A stretch of DNA of 64,000 nt from Zwartia vadi. GTDB taxonomy: Bacteria > Pseudomonadota > Gammaproteobacteria > Burkholderiales > Burkholderiaceae_B. Where the stretch lies: the NCBI RefSeq assembly GCF_030410375.1, contig NZ_JAUHHE010000004.1, positions 62,001 through 126,000 of the forward strand, written 5' to 3'. The notes beneath the pieces were generated by a model. The model was not told where the DNA came from. It did no database searches and saw only the letters and a list, made by a program, of their open reading frames with translations. Both the position numbers and the translations under genes were made by a program. Positions 10,817 to 20,152 of the stretch are shown piece after piece (the first letter of the stretch is position 1; every line of letters starts with the position of its first letter).

Positions 10817-11425
10817 CTATGTGGGGCGGCGCTCCATGAGCGCCCATGCCACCGTCCCTGCATCGACATATTCGATTTCGCTCCCTGCTGGCACACCGCG
10901 CGCCAGACGCGTCACCTTGATACCCAGCGCACGCAAGGACTCCGACAGATAATGCGCGGTGGTCTCGCCTTCGGCAGTGAAGTTGGTGGCCAAAATCACT
11001 TCTTTTACGACACCATTGCCAGCTCTTTTCAGGACGCGCCCAAAATCAAGCTCGTCCGGCCCCCTACCCTCTAAGGGCGCGAGACTTCCCATCAGCACGT
11101 AATACAAGCCGGAGTATCCGTGTGTCGCTTCGATCGAGTTTTGATCGGCTGGTGTCTCAACGATACATAACAAGGACGTATCGCGCTCGGGATGTTCACA
11201 TGTCGCGCAAACTGGCACCTCGGTGAAACCGTTGCACTGTTCACAATGCTGCAAACGCTCGACCGCCTCAGTTAAAGCCTGGCCAAGCTGTTGAGCTGCC
11301 TGCAAATCGTGCTGAAGCAAGTGATACGCCATACGACGCGCAGTCCGAACGCCCACCCCCGGCAAGCGACGCAAGGCATCAACCAGTGCGAGGAGCGGTT
11401 GAGGTTCGGAGTTGAGTTTGGACAT
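10817..11425 (-). CDS. recR: Recombination mediator protein RecR
   Basis: Works with RecF and RecO to load RecA on gapped DNA. The 202 residues are the usual length. A helix-hairpin-helix region ([20 protein letters not shown]) is followed by a four-cysteine zinc finger (CEQC...CATC, residues 57-75) and a Toprim domain ([15 protein letters not shown]). It lies 13 bases after the ybaB/ebfC stop. The order dnaX-ybaB-recR is widespread in bacteria and supports the call. Confidence 0.97.
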   Translation of the reverse strand: MSKLNSEPQPLLALVDALRRLPGVGVRTARRMAYHLLQHDLQAAQQLGQALTEAVERLQHCEQCNGFTEVPVCATCEHPERDTSLLCIVETPADQNSIEATHGYSGLYYVLMGSLAPLEGRGPDELDFGRVLKRAGNGVVKEVILATNFTAEGETTAHYLSESLRALGIKVTRLARGVPAGSEIEYVDAGTVAWALMERRPT

Positions 11426-11438
11426 CAGAGTGTAGTCA

Positions 11439-11765
11439 TCAGAAAGGCAGTTTCATTCCGGGTGGCAAGGGCATGCCAGCTGTCACGGCAGCCATTTTTT
11501 CCGAGGAAGTCGACTCGGCTTTACGCAAGGCATCATTGAAAGCTGCGGCCACCAGATCCTCCAGCATGTCTTTATCGTCAGCCAACAAGCTCGGATCAAT
11601 GGCGACGCGCTTTACGTCATGGCGGCAAGTCATCGTGACCTTGACCAAACCACCGCCGGAAGCACCTTCAACCAGAATATCCGCCAAGGCATCCTGCGCC
11701 TTTTTCATGTTTTCCTGCATCTGTTGCGCCTGTCGCATCAGACCAGCAATTTGACCTTTCATCAT
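11439..11765 (-). CDS. YbaB/EbfC family nucleoid-associated protein
   Basis: Small DNA-binding protein of the YbaB/EbfC family, 108 residues. Family features are the glutamine- and methionine-rich N-terminal helix ([17 protein letters not shown]), the central [22 protein letters not shown] and the C-terminal PPGMKLPF. Two adjacent ATG codons (11765 and 11762) could serve as the start. It lies between dnaX and recR, its usual position, probably in one transcript with both. The family shapes the nucleoid and may affect gene expression, but its exact role is not settled. Confidence 0.95.
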   Translation of the reverse strand: MMKGQIAGLMRQAQQMQENMKKAQDALADILVEGASGGGLVKVTMTCRHDVKRVAIDPSLLADDKDMLEDLVAAAFNDALRKAESTSSEKMAAVTAGMPLPPGMKLPF

Positions 11766-11812
11766 GATGAATTTTCCTGAAAAACAATTAAAAAATGTCC
11801 GGGTGCCGCCGC

Positions 11813-13741
11813 TTAAACAGGCGGACTCGGCCGAACGGATCCTGGCACCACCTTGGCGCCAAAATCTTGAATCAGTGCCTGCACAAAAGGATCCTGCTCA
11901 ATAGCAATCTCTGCGGCCTGCTGTCGCGCGTGTTGAGCAACTTGATCAAGCGCATGGGCTGACAGCCCTTCTCCCGCGCCAATTTCAAAAACGAGCGCGA
12001 CTCTGACACCAAAGTAATCGCTCAGCACGCTACGCAAACGTTCAACAGGTGCGCCCTCGGATAAGGCCTTACTGGGCACACGCAAAGTCAGTTGATGCTT
12101 TTCTATCGCCACGCACTCTGACTGTCTGGCAAGCTGCTGAGCCATACCCGACAGGGGTAATTTAGCAGCGAAGGACGCCCAGTCTTCGGGCAGAACGAGG
12201 ATATCGGGAGCGACAGACTGTGAGGATCCTGCCGAGGGCGCACGAGAATTTTGCGCGGCAGGCTTGGCCACATTGAGGCCCGCCTGCTCTTGGGCATGCA
12301 AACGCGCAAAATCCTCGGCACTCAGCGTGTACGCATCATCGGAGCCGTCGGCCCGGAAGTCAAAGCCATCCTCGGGTTCTATTGACGACTCAGGCTCGAG
12401 CTCTGGTGCTTTTGCGGTTGCAGATGCGGGTGCAGGCTTAGGTGCAGGTGCAGGTGCAGATTTAGGTGCGAACTCAGATTTTGCAATAGCTTTCGGTGTG
12501 GCAGCTTTCAGTGTGGCGGCTTTTGCGACAGCAGCTGCTGGCGCGGATGCCGATGCCGATGCCGATGCCGATGCAGATGCAGATGCCGATGCAGATGCCG
12601 ATGCAGATGCCGATGCAGAAGGTTGGGTCAAATCCGCCTCAGGCATTGCAACACCTGACGCGCCACCTAATGAAAGCATCCGTAGGCATGCCATCACAAA
12701 ACCCGCGTATTCGTCAGGTGCGATAGCAAGCTCGGAACGACTGTGAACCGCTACGGTGTAAAACAACTGCAAGGCGTCCGGATGCAGCGATTTCGCAAAG
12801 CGACGGATATCCATGGCAACAGGATCCGTCTCATCGACTGCGGCACTGACGCGTTGTGCAATCGCAATACGCGACAACAAGACCGCCAGATCGGCAAGCG
12901 CCGCCCGATAAGATAGACCACGTGTTGCAAGCTCATCGGCAATCTCGAGGACTGCGGCTGCCTGACCAGACTGCAGCGCATCAAGCAATCGCACTAAATG
13001 TCTTTGATCGATAGTCCCGAGCATACCTCTGACAGCTTCCTCGGTCAGGTTGCCAGCACTGTAGGCGATCGCCTGATCCGTCAGGGACAATGCGTCGCGC
13101 ATCGAACCTGCGGCTGCCTGTCCGAGTAAACGCAGCGCGGGTACTTCGAAGGGAATTTGCTCCGAACCCAGGACACTCTCAAGGTGACCGACAATCGCTT
13201 CGCCAGGCATTTGCTTGAGGTTGAACTGTAAACAACGGGACAAAACCGTTACGGGTATTTTTTGTGGATCGGTGGTCGCGAGAATAAATTTGACGTGGGG
13301 TGGCGGCTCTTCGAGCGTTTTGAGCATCGCATTAAAGGCGTGTCCCGTGAGCATATGGACTTCGTCGATCATGTAGACCTTGAACCGTCCTGCGCTGGGA
13401 GAATAGACTGCCTGCTCGAGAAGCTGGGTCATTTCATCGACCCCCCGATTGGAAGCGGCATCCAACTCAAGATAATCAACAAAACGCCCTTGATCAATCT
13501 CAGTGCAAGCCTGGCAAACGCCACAAGGGGTCGCAGTGATACCTGTTTCGCAATTTAGCGATTTAGCCAAAATACGCGAAAGCGTTGTTTTACCGACACC
13601 GCGAGTTCCGGTGAACAGCCAGGCATGATGCAGGCGCTGGGTAGTCAAGGCGTGCGTCAGGGCGCGGACAACGTGATCTTGACCGACCAGCGTATCGAAC
13701 GAGCGAGGGCGCCATTTACGCGCAAGGACCAGATAGCTCAT
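11813..13741 (-). CDS. dnaX: DNA polymerase III subunits gamma and tau
   Basis: Clamp-loader ATPase of the replicative polymerase, 642 residues from the ATG at 13741 ([16 protein letters not shown]). Walker A is GTRGVGKTT near residues 45-53, the zinc site is CGVCQAC, and Walker B is in [10 protein letters not shown]. The central linker holds about 12 Ala-Ser pairs (residues about 375-399) followed by an Ala/Pro/Lys-rich stretch. The frame stays open upstream to 13876, but those bases encode the SRP RNA, so the extension is rejected. No A-rich slippery site like the one that makes gamma in E. coli was seen. Confidence 0.96.
   Translation of the reverse strand: MSYLVLARKWRPRSFDTLVGQDHVVRALTHALTTQRLHHAWLFTGTRGVGKTTLSRILAKSLNCETGITATPCGVCQACTEIDQGRFVDYLELDAASNRGVDEMTQLLEQAVYSPSAGRFKVYMIDEVHMLTGHAFNAMLKTLEEPPPHVKFILATTDPQKIPVTVLSRCLQFNLKQMPGEAIVGHLESVLGSEQIPFEVPALRLLGQAAAGSMRDALSLTDQAIAYSAGNLTEEAVRGMLGTIDQRHLVRLLDALQSGQAAAVLEIADELATRGLSYRAALADLAVLLSRIAIAQRVSAAVDETDPVAMDIRRFAKSLHPDALQLFYTVAVHSRSELAIAPDEYAGFVMACLRMLSLGGASGVAMPEADLTQPSASASASASASASASASASASASASAPAAAVAKAATLKAATPKAIAKSEFAPKSAPAPAPKPAPASATAKAPELEPESSIEPEDGFDFRADGSDDAYTLSAEDFARLHAQEQAGLNVAKPAAQNSRAPSAGSSQSVAPDILVLPEDWASFAAKLPLSGMAQQLARQSECVAIEKHQLTLRVPSKALSEGAPVERLRSVLSDYFGVRVALVFEIGAGEGLSAHALDQVAQHARQQAAEIAIEQDPFVQALIQDFGAKVVPGSVRPSPPV
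12546..12617 (-). repeat. Hexanucleotide tandem repeat in dnaX (Ala-Ser tract)
   Basis: Twelve head-to-tail copies of the plus-strand hexamer GATGCC or GATGCA occupy these bases. Read on the coding minus strand they give alternating Ala and Ser codons in the linker of DnaX. The unit is six bases, so changes in copy number would keep the reading frame. Confidence 0.97.
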
Positions 13742-13770
13742 AAGTTTTACCGACCACAGACGGAAATTGA

Positions 13771-13870
13771 AGAGGCGAGCCTGACTTCGGCACTGATTCT
13801 GCACGACTATGGCTGCTTCGTTCCCGACCTGACCAGGTTTGCCGCCGAACCATGCGAAGGGGCCCGCCAA
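13771..13870 (-). ncRNA. ffs: Signal recognition particle 4.5S RNA
   Basis: The minus strand contains the conserved SRP domain IV core: CCTGGTCAGGTC, then GGGAACGAAGCAGCC, the asymmetric and symmetric loops that bind Ffh. The flanks pair as a long hairpin: the 5' end GGCGGGCC can pair with the 3' end GGCTCGCC through one G-U pair. The ends are estimated from this pairing, giving about 100 nt. It sits 30 bases upstream of dnaX on the same strand, an arrangement I recall from related betaproteobacteria. Its hairpin explains the false upstream extension of the dnaX frame. Confidence 0.93.
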
Positions 13871-13875
13871 CAGCA

Positions 13876-13881
13876 ATTTTA
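13876..13881 (-). promoter_or_regulatory. Probable -10 element of the ffs promoter
   Basis: TAAAAT on the minus strand lies 5 bases before the inferred 5' end of the SRP RNA, the right distance for a -10 box. A -35 box with normal spacing is not obvious. The element lies between the addA-like stop at 13894 and ffs. Confidence 0.45.
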
Positions 13882-13893
13882 GCAGGGCTTGCC

Positions 13894-16800
13894 TCAGACC
13901 ACGGGAACATACTCAAACCAAAGCTGATCACGCGGAAAATATAAGGCTGCTCGGGCGGCAGCGCCATCAAAGGCGCGTAATTTTTCACAATACCGCTCTA
14001 ACTGTGGCCTGTAGCGCGACATCATCCGCTGACCAAAGGCTTCTGCCGACTCGTCGGCAGCCGGTCGACTTGTCTTGAAATCAACGACCAACCAGCCAGT
14101 CTCGTCTCTGATCGCATAGTCGAGCACCGATATCTGTCCGCTATCATCGAGCAAGGCCCACTCACGTCGAGCCTGTGCTTGGTTCAGCAACCATCGGCCA
14201 CGATCGCTTTCAAGCATGGCGACGAGCGTATCGAACACCTCTTGGGTCGCATCCTTGCACGTCTGTCCGACCAAACCCATTTGCATGAACTGACGGGCAA
14301 TGCGGTCACGCTGCTTTTCCAAGCGTTCAGGCGACCAACTCGCGGCCCCCTGTTCACCTATGTGCGCCAACCAACCATGTACCAGCACTCCAATCAGGCG
14401 CTCATCGTTTGCTTGCGCCCTCCACGTGTAAGACATCCTTGTTTGAATTGAATCCTGAGCGTGAGTCGATTCAAATTGCCGAGGCTTGCGATGTTGAAGG
14501 CGCATCAAACGTGGCACTGAAAAAGCCGGGACATTCTGCTGGAGAGTAGAAGGTAACTGAACATGAGGCGGCAATTCTGGCATCTTGATATGAAGAGACA
14601 AACGCTCTAGTAGGCTGCCAGCCCGGGCAGCCAGATATTCTCCCGTCTCGGGGTCTCGCTGCAGTTCTGCGACAAGATGCAGGCTTTGTTGGGCGCGCGT
14701 AGCCGCCACATACAACAATCGGTCTACTTCAAACGCACTGCGACGCTTGTCGCGCTGGGCAAGATATTTAGAGATTTCATCCTGTTCCTTGAGCGCACGT
14801 GCCTTGATCGGTCCAAGCATCACCTTGTCCGCGACCTGTTCGATTCGAACCAAGGGGGCGCGATCCGCAACCGGCGCATGATGCAAACCAAAAAGAATGA
14901 CAGACTCAAACTGCAAACCCTTGGCCTTGTGCATGGTCATGACCTCAACGCTGCGCGCACCCGACTCGGGCGAAGCAAACAATCGCGTCAGCCTTGCGTC
15001 CAGGATATCCACATCGAGCCCACCATACGGCGCGATTTTTTCAATCAGCGCGAACACACTTTCAGCATCTTGCAAATCAGTCGCCGTGCGCGCCAGTGCA
15101 ACGCCACCCAGCAACCGCCAGACACGCTCGACTCTCGCCGCCAAGGGGAGAAGATCATCCTCAACCAGCGCCTGGAGTAAAACGGGGGCGACTGCACAGA
15201 GCCGCTGATGTTCGTCCGGGGCAAGCAAGCGTTGCGCCTGGCTGATAGATTCCGGCCCCGTTGCGCGCAAAGCCTGTTCAAGCAGTGTTGGAATCGTACT
15301 GATACGATCCATGCCAAACAAAACATGCAGACTCTCCAGACGCAGACCGCAGTATGGCGAACGCAAGACGGATAGCCATGCCGCCCGATCCCCAGGATGG
15401 GCCAAGGCACGAATAATTTGCACCAGGTCGACAACGTACGCGCGCAAGTGCAGCGGCACTAATTCAACCGCTCGACACGCGATCCCCTCTTGTGCGAGCA
15501 ATTGAGTCACGTCTTTCAAATGAGAACGCGCGCGAACCAAGATTGCGACAGGATGTTCCGCGTCGGGAAACGCAGCCAAAGCCTCCTTGACCAAAGTCAA
15601 CACAACATCTCGAGCACGCTGACCCGACTCAGGGCACACACCATGAAAGCGTACGGCTGGAGTCAAGGTCGCTTCTTTGAAGGCAGTCGAATGTGCGTAA
15701 GCGATCGCCCCCGCAGCCGGGTCATCTTGCGCTGGAAACAGCGATGAAAAAGTCTGGTTGACCCATTCAACAATTCCGCTTTGTGAACGGAAATTATCCG
15801 TCAAGGTCAGGCACTCTGGTCGGACCGACCCCAAACCCTCGTCTCTGACGCGGAGAAACAACACGACATCCGCTTTACGAAAACGATAGATCGACTGCAT
15901 GGGATCGCCAACCAAAAACAAGGTCCGACCATCTCCCTCTTGCCAGCCGGCAGTGATTTTTTCAATCAAGGAAATCTGCGATTGACTGGTATCTTGAAAC
16001 TCATCGATCAACAAATGACGGATATTGGCATCGAGTTTGAGCAAGAGTTCAGTCGGCTCCTCAACACGCCCAAGCGCTTGGTCCGCGCGGCGGGCGATTT
16101 CAATAAAGTCGACCTCCCCGACCTCCATAAATCTCAACATCAACTGTGCAGCAGCTGTTCGCAAACAACTGAGTTGCGCTTGCAGAATTTCCCACTGCTC
16201 CTGTGAAAAGACGGGCTGGGGCATTTCTATGATCGACTGCAGTCTCACTACCCATGGCGCGAGCTGTTCAGACTCGTGACTGCGCAGCCATTCAAGCAAC
16301 TTATCTTTATGCGGCGTTTTAGGCAGAAAGCCCTGATTTTTATTGACAGTCTTTCTCAAACTTCCAGCACTCGTCAGCAAAAGAGCAGCAAGCCCTTTCC
16401 AGCAATCAAGCGCGTCTGCCTCAGTTTCAAAAACCTCGCCATCCCAATCCAACAATGCCACGATTGGATGCGATGGGTCCGATTGAGACAGTACCTCTGC
16501 CGCAGCATGCGCAATCGGCGCCAACTGCTGCGCCCAACCAACCGGCATCAACGCACGCAAGCCCCTCAGATCCTGGCGAACGGCATCATTGAAGTTCTCT
16601 TCAAGAACATGACGATCGTCACCCTCGGATAAAAGTGGCAGCCATTGATCCCGCTGCGCCAGCATATCCGCCAGCGCTTCACATGTTTGCGCTACGTCCA
16701 GATCCATATGTTCAAGCAGACGCGTGACCGGGGCAGACTCTCCCACCATTTCAAGCGTCAGACGTGCTGCCTCGAGATAATGCATGCGGGCGTCATCAAC

Positions 16801-17232
16801 GAGCTTTGGCACCCCCCCCATCGAAGAAAGCCAGGGCATATTCCTGACCAGCGAAGCACAAAACGCATCGATCGTGCGTATGGAAAGACGAGCGGGATGC
16901 TCTAGCAAAGCCCAGCCAAACTCGCGGTCACGCTCGAGCGCAGCACGACCCAGTGTCCAGCTTTTAAGCGCATGCGCGGTATCTGGCGGTGAGGGATCTT
17001 GTGCGCGCCGCAGTTTCTCAAGCACGCGTTCGTGCATCTCTGCTGCGGCTTTTCGCGTAAAGGTAATGGCAACAATCTCTTCGGGGCGCGCGACAGTCGC
17101 AAGCAGAGCCAGGATACGATCAGTGAGCAATTCCGTTTTACCCGAGCCTGCGGGCGCTTGCACCAAAAAGGAATGCCTCGGATCGGTGGCGCGCAGCCGA
17201 ACAGCCCAGTCGCTCGGTTGCTTAGTTGACAT
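13894..17232 (-). CDS. AddA-like UvrD-family helicase-nuclease
   Basis: Large subunit of an AddAB-type double-strand-break processing enzyme, 1112 residues. Walker A is APAGSGKTELLTDR (residues 26-39), followed by ITFTRKAAAEM (motif Ia), LLIDEFQDTS (Walker B, near residue 410), LTDNFRSQSGIVEWVN and VMTMHKAKGLQFE. The C-terminus has the PD-(D/E)XK nuclease core VLDYAIRD...VVDFKTSRP near residues 1040-1060. It overlaps the 3' end of the addB-like gene by 11 bases, so the two are translationally coupled. Sequence cannot tell whether it is Chi-regulated. Confidence 0.9.
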   Translation of the reverse strand: MSTKQPSDWAVRLRATDPRHSFLVQAPAGSGKTELLTDRILALLATVARPEEIVAITFTRKAAAEMHERVLEKLRRAQDPSPPDTAHALKSWTLGRAALERDREFGWALLEHPARLSIRTIDAFCASLVRNMPWLSSMGGVPKLVDDARMHYLEAARLTLEMVGESAPVTRLLEHMDLDVAQTCEALADMLAQRDQWLPLLSEGDDRHVLEENFNDAVRQDLRGLRALMPVGWAQQLAPIAHAAAEVLSQSDPSHPIVALLDWDGEVFETEADALDCWKGLAALLLTSAGSLRKTVNKNQGFLPKTPHKDKLLEWLRSHESEQLAPWVVRLQSIIEMPQPVFSQEQWEILQAQLSCLRTAAAQLMLRFMEVGEVDFIEIARRADQALGRVEEPTELLLKLDANIRHLLIDEFQDTSQSQISLIEKITAGWQEGDGRTLFLVGDPMQSIYRFRKADVVLFLRVRDEGLGSVRPECLTLTDNFRSQSGIVEWVNQTFSSLFPAQDDPAAGAIAYAHSTAFKEATLTPAVRFHGVCPESGQRARDVVLTLVKEALAAFPDAEHPVAILVRARSHLKDVTQLLAQEGIACRAVELVPLHLRAYVVDLVQIIRALAHPGDRAAWLSVLRSPYCGLRLESLHVLFGMDRISTIPTLLEQALRATGPESISQAQRLLAPDEHQRLCAVAPVLLQALVEDDLLPLAARVERVWRLLGGVALARTATDLQDAESVFALIEKIAPYGGLDVDILDARLTRLFASPESGARSVEVMTMHKAKGLQFESVILFGLHHAPVADRAPLVRIEQVADKVMLGPIKARALKEQDEISKYLAQRDKRRSAFEVDRLLYVAATRAQQSLHLVAELQRDPETGEYLAARAGSLLERLSLHIKMPELPPHVQLPSTLQQNVPAFSVPRLMRLQHRKPRQFESTHAQDSIQTRMSYTWRAQANDERLIGVLVHGWLAHIGEQGAASWSPERLEKQRDRIARQFMQMGLVGQTCKDATQEVFDTLVAMLESDRGRWLLNQAQARREWALLDDSGQISVLDYAIRDETGWLVVDFKTSRPAADESAEAFGQRMMSRYRPQLERYCEKLRAFDGAAARAALYFPRDQLWFEYVPVV

Positions 17233-19954
17233 CGCCTTCCCCTGCTAACCGATCACCCTCAATATCCGCGATCTCTTCAAGCGTTTGTTGGTCATCGTCA
17301 TAAAATCTCAGCAAAGCAGGTACATCGCAAAACTGCATATCGGTACGAGACCATGATTGATTGCTCGCCCGCCCCGAAGTGAATTCGCCAATCAGCGCAT
17401 AGACCACATCCTTTAGTCTTTGCATGGTCACTGACCAGTCAGCATCCTGATAATTGGCTTTCTCAAAAAGGGTTGGTCCCTCTAATCCAATATCCTGACG
17501 TAACAAACCGACTGGAGGTTGCCCGCTTGCGTGCAATCGCACCAACACCAAACCGGCAATGCTGTCTAATACGCCCTCTTGAGCCAAAACGGCAGCATAA
17601 GCGGGCAACTGCAAGTGCACAGGGCGCTCGCGCTGCCAATCCGTGACGACCGCAGGAAGCTTGCCTCCGCCTTTGTAATCAATCACAACCCTGCTGCCGT
17701 CATCGAGCTGATCCATTCGATCCAGACGTACGCTGAGGGTGAGCCCATCTGTCACAATCGCGTGCCTTTCCTCGACCTGCGCAGCCACAAATGGCTCTCT
17801 TTCGCATTCGAGAATCAGCCAGGCACTGACAATCCTGAAGGCACGCTTTTCCTCGAGCGCCCGCAATGCCGGGTTGAAATCAATAAGCTCCAGATCCGAA
17901 GCATGGCGAATCGCTGCGCCTAGGATGTCCTCAAGTTCACCAGACGCCATCGCTCGCTGACACGCTTGCTGCGAGCCCAAGGTTTTCCAAACAGCTTCCA
18001 TGACCGCGTGCAAAAACATACCGCGTGCAGAAGCCGGGGCAAGATCCGAATAGGCAGGCAGACCGTAGGCACCCAAGCGGTAACGCATAAACGCCCAGAG
18101 AGGGTTACGCGCCTGCGTTTCAAGCAGAGCAATACCGCCCTTCACATTTTCCTCGGCGCGCAAAACCGGTGCCTGCTCATCCTGAACAAACTCGACAGGT
18201 TCGCTCTGCGGCACCTCGTTAAAAGTCAAAGAATCGGCTGGAGTCACTTCAATATGCTGCATGAGCGGAGAAGGTCTAAGTCCACGCTCACCCTCGTGCT
18301 TGGCCGAGCTCAACACAACAGAGGGTGCGAGTGCGCAAAGCTGGCTAAACATGTGAGCGGCCCACTCTCTTTCGCGCTCGGGTGTGGCGCGCGGAGCCCC
18401 GACGCGTCTTAGCTCAGATAACGGAACGAAGGGATTCGGTTTTGCAATCGCTGGAAAAACCTCGTCGGTTAGTCCCAACACCCACACACCATCCCACTGC
18501 CCCCCCTCCGCTTCGAGCATGCCCAGCACATCCAGGCGCGCACTGACATCACGCTGAGGCTGAAAGGGTGTGCTACGAGCCAATCTTCCCAACACATTCA
18601 ACGCCTCAGACGCCGATAACTGCTCCAAAAGCGGAGACAGAGAATCAAAATGCTCAAAAAGTTGATCAAGGGCCTCAAGCACTTGATAAACCGTCGAGCT
18701 CTGTTTGGTACGTCCGGGAAAGCCAAGTGTGGACAGTGTTTGTCTAAAGGCTGAGGACCAAAAACGAACAGAGCCATGACGCGGCAATTCAGTCCATGCC
18801 TGCCAAGCCAGATGCCACGCTGGAGAAAGCTGTTTAAGTGACTCGATTTTTTTTGACCAGCCCGTCACACTGAGCTCGCTCACTTGGTGATGACGCCACC
18901 CTGCATCGATATTCGCGCGCTCACCCTGCTCGGCAAGATCGCCCGCGCAATAGCCCGCCAAAAGAGCCGTGCCCAACTCACTGGCACGCACCTTGCGTTG
19001 CTCTTTGAAAAGAACAAAAGTGCGCAACCACGCCAACATCGCACGCGCGGCTTGCCACTCAGATAATGGACGCGCAACGGCCACGTTATAAGAGAAAGTG
19101 TGCGTGCCATCAGGATCGGCATCGCTCTCATCACTCAACACTCTGTCCAAGGTGCGGCGAGCAAATGCGACCTCTGCCTCAAGGCTGACCGCCACAATGG
19201 CGAAGCGCCCCTCTGGCTGTGCCGCTAAATTTGCGCGTGCCCAGCGGGCTGCAGCCAACCATTCATGTTGCGCAGTGTCGAGCAACATGCGGGATAGTTT
19301 CGTTTGTGACAAGGCCTCCTGTTCCAAGACCGAAATCGACACACCACGCTCCTCAAGTGCGTCGAACAACTCGGACATTCTAGGAGTGATTTCAGAAAAA
19401 CCGGCAAGCAGTAGTTCCGATTTGACCGGCAATCCTGATCGCACAAGTTCGATCAGGCGTTCGATCGCACGATTCGGGTCAAGGGCATCGAGGCGTTCAA
19501 GCGCGTCCCTGTAATGTTCTCTCCACAGCATGAAGTGCTGGTATTCTTCAGTGGTTGACGAGGAATCAACCTCGATTTTCCACTCGTCAATGAGTCTGTC
19601 TGCCTGCTGTGCCGCGGCGGCTGCCTGCTGAGTATCGAGCAGCGGAGCCTGCGCCTCCAATGTTTGAATGACACGCCCCCAAAGAAGCTGTGAACCAAAA
19701 GTATCGAGCAGGACCTGATGCGTGGGCAGGGAGTCGTGAAATCCAGCCAGCACAAGCTGTTGTGACACCCAACCCGACCAGGGCACAATCTGAGGCATCT
19801 CACCAACCGAGCACAGCGCCCGGGTTTGCTGTGCGTACTCTTGAACCAGCCGCCTGGCCAGGCGGTTATTGACCGTGAGAACAGTCACCCCACCAGCCGG
19901 TCGTTGTGTCAATGTGACGAAAGAGACTCGGGGTCGTTCATCAAGAGTGGTCAT
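17222..19954 (-). CDS. AddB-like PD-(D/E)XK nuclease family protein
   Basis: Partner subunit of the AddA-like protein, 910 residues. The N-terminus (VTVLTVNNRLARRLVQEYA) marks the inactivated helicase-like part of AddB proteins. A C-terminal nuclease domain shows SVRLDRMDQLDDGSRVVIDY followed by KGGG near residue 770. I did not see the four-cysteine iron-sulfur signature of Bacillus AddB, which is often absent in proteobacteria. It lies upstream of, and overlaps, the addA-like gene. Diverged members are also annotated simply as PD-(D/E)XK nucleases. Confidence 0.85.
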   Translation of the reverse strand: MTTLDERPRVSFVTLTQRPAGGVTVLTVNNRLARRLVQEYAQQTRALCSVGEMPQIVPWSGWVSQQLVLAGFHDSLPTHQVLLDTFGSQLLWGRVIQTLEAQAPLLDTQQAAAAAQQADRLIDEWKIEVDSSSTTEEYQHFMLWREHYRDALERLDALDPNRAIERLIELVRSGLPVKSELLLAGFSEITPRMSELFDALEERGVSISVLEQEALSQTKLSRMLLDTAQHEWLAAARWARANLAAQPEGRFAIVAVSLEAEVAFARRTLDRVLSDESDADPDGTHTFSYNVAVARPLSEWQAARAMLAWLRTFVLFKEQRKVRASELGTALLAGYCAGDLAEQGERANIDAGWRHHQVSELSVTGWSKKIESLKQLSPAWHLAWQAWTELPRHGSVRFWSSAFRQTLSTLGFPGRTKQSSTVYQVLEALDQLFEHFDSLSPLLEQLSASEALNVLGRLARSTPFQPQRDVSARLDVLGMLEAEGGQWDGVWVLGLTDEVFPAIAKPNPFVPLSELRRVGAPRATPEREREWAAHMFSQLCALAPSVVLSSAKHEGERGLRPSPLMQHIEVTPADSLTFNEVPQSEPVEFVQDEQAPVLRAEENVKGGIALLETQARNPLWAFMRYRLGAYGLPAYSDLAPASARGMFLHAVMEAVWKTLGSQQACQRAMASGELEDILGAAIRHASDLELIDFNPALRALEEKRAFRIVSAWLILECEREPFVAAQVEERHAIVTDGLTLSVRLDRMDQLDDGSRVVIDYKGGGKLPAVVTDWQRERPVHLQLPAYAAVLAQEGVLDSIAGLVLVRLHASGQPPVGLLRQDIGLEGPTLFEKANYQDADWSVTMQRLKDVVYALIGEFTSGRASNQSWSRTDMQFCDVPALLRFYDDDQQTLEEIADIEGDRLAGEGDVN

Positions 19955-19972
19955 GAATCCAGGCTTTTAGAT

Positions 19973-20152
19973 TTAAAAGCCGCACATCGATGCAACGGCC
20001 TCCCAGCTGACTCGCATCGCTGGCGTCAGATAGCCCATGAAACCCACGGCGAGTACCACGACAAACGCCACGGCAAGCGAGACACGCAGCCATTTGTTGC
20101 GCCGCTGCGGAGGCTGGGACAATGGGCTCTGAGACGTCTGTGTGCTCATCAT
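19973..20152 (-). CDS. Small single-span membrane protein, function unknown
   Basis: A 59-residue protein I do not recognise. It has a polar N-terminus rich in Ser, Gln and Pro (STQTSQSPLSQPPQRRNKW), then one strongly hydrophobic span (LRVSLAVAFVVVLAVGFMGY) and a short C-terminal part ending SMCGF. The Arg-Arg-Asn-Lys before the span suggests a cytoplasmic N-terminus. The ATG at 20152 overlaps the stop of the MFS gene as ATGA, a mark of translational coupling, so it may be a partner of that transporter. It ends 18 bases before the addB-like start. Confidence 0.6.
   Translation of the reverse strand: MMSTQTSQSPLSQPPQRRNKWLRVSLAVAFVVVLAVGFMGYLTPAMRVSWEAVASMCGF

Noticed and set aside
10828..10844. 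Hairpin GGCGCT-CCATG-AGCGCC as a terminator for tal
   Set aside because: It lies inside the recR coding end and no T run follows on either strand.
12546..12617. Direct repeats as a CRISPR array, or a phase-variable switch
   Set aside because: There are no spacers, and the six-base unit cannot shift the reading frame.
13742..13876. N-terminal extension of DnaX
   Set aside because: The bases encode the SRP RNA; the DnaX family begins at [10 protein letters not shown].
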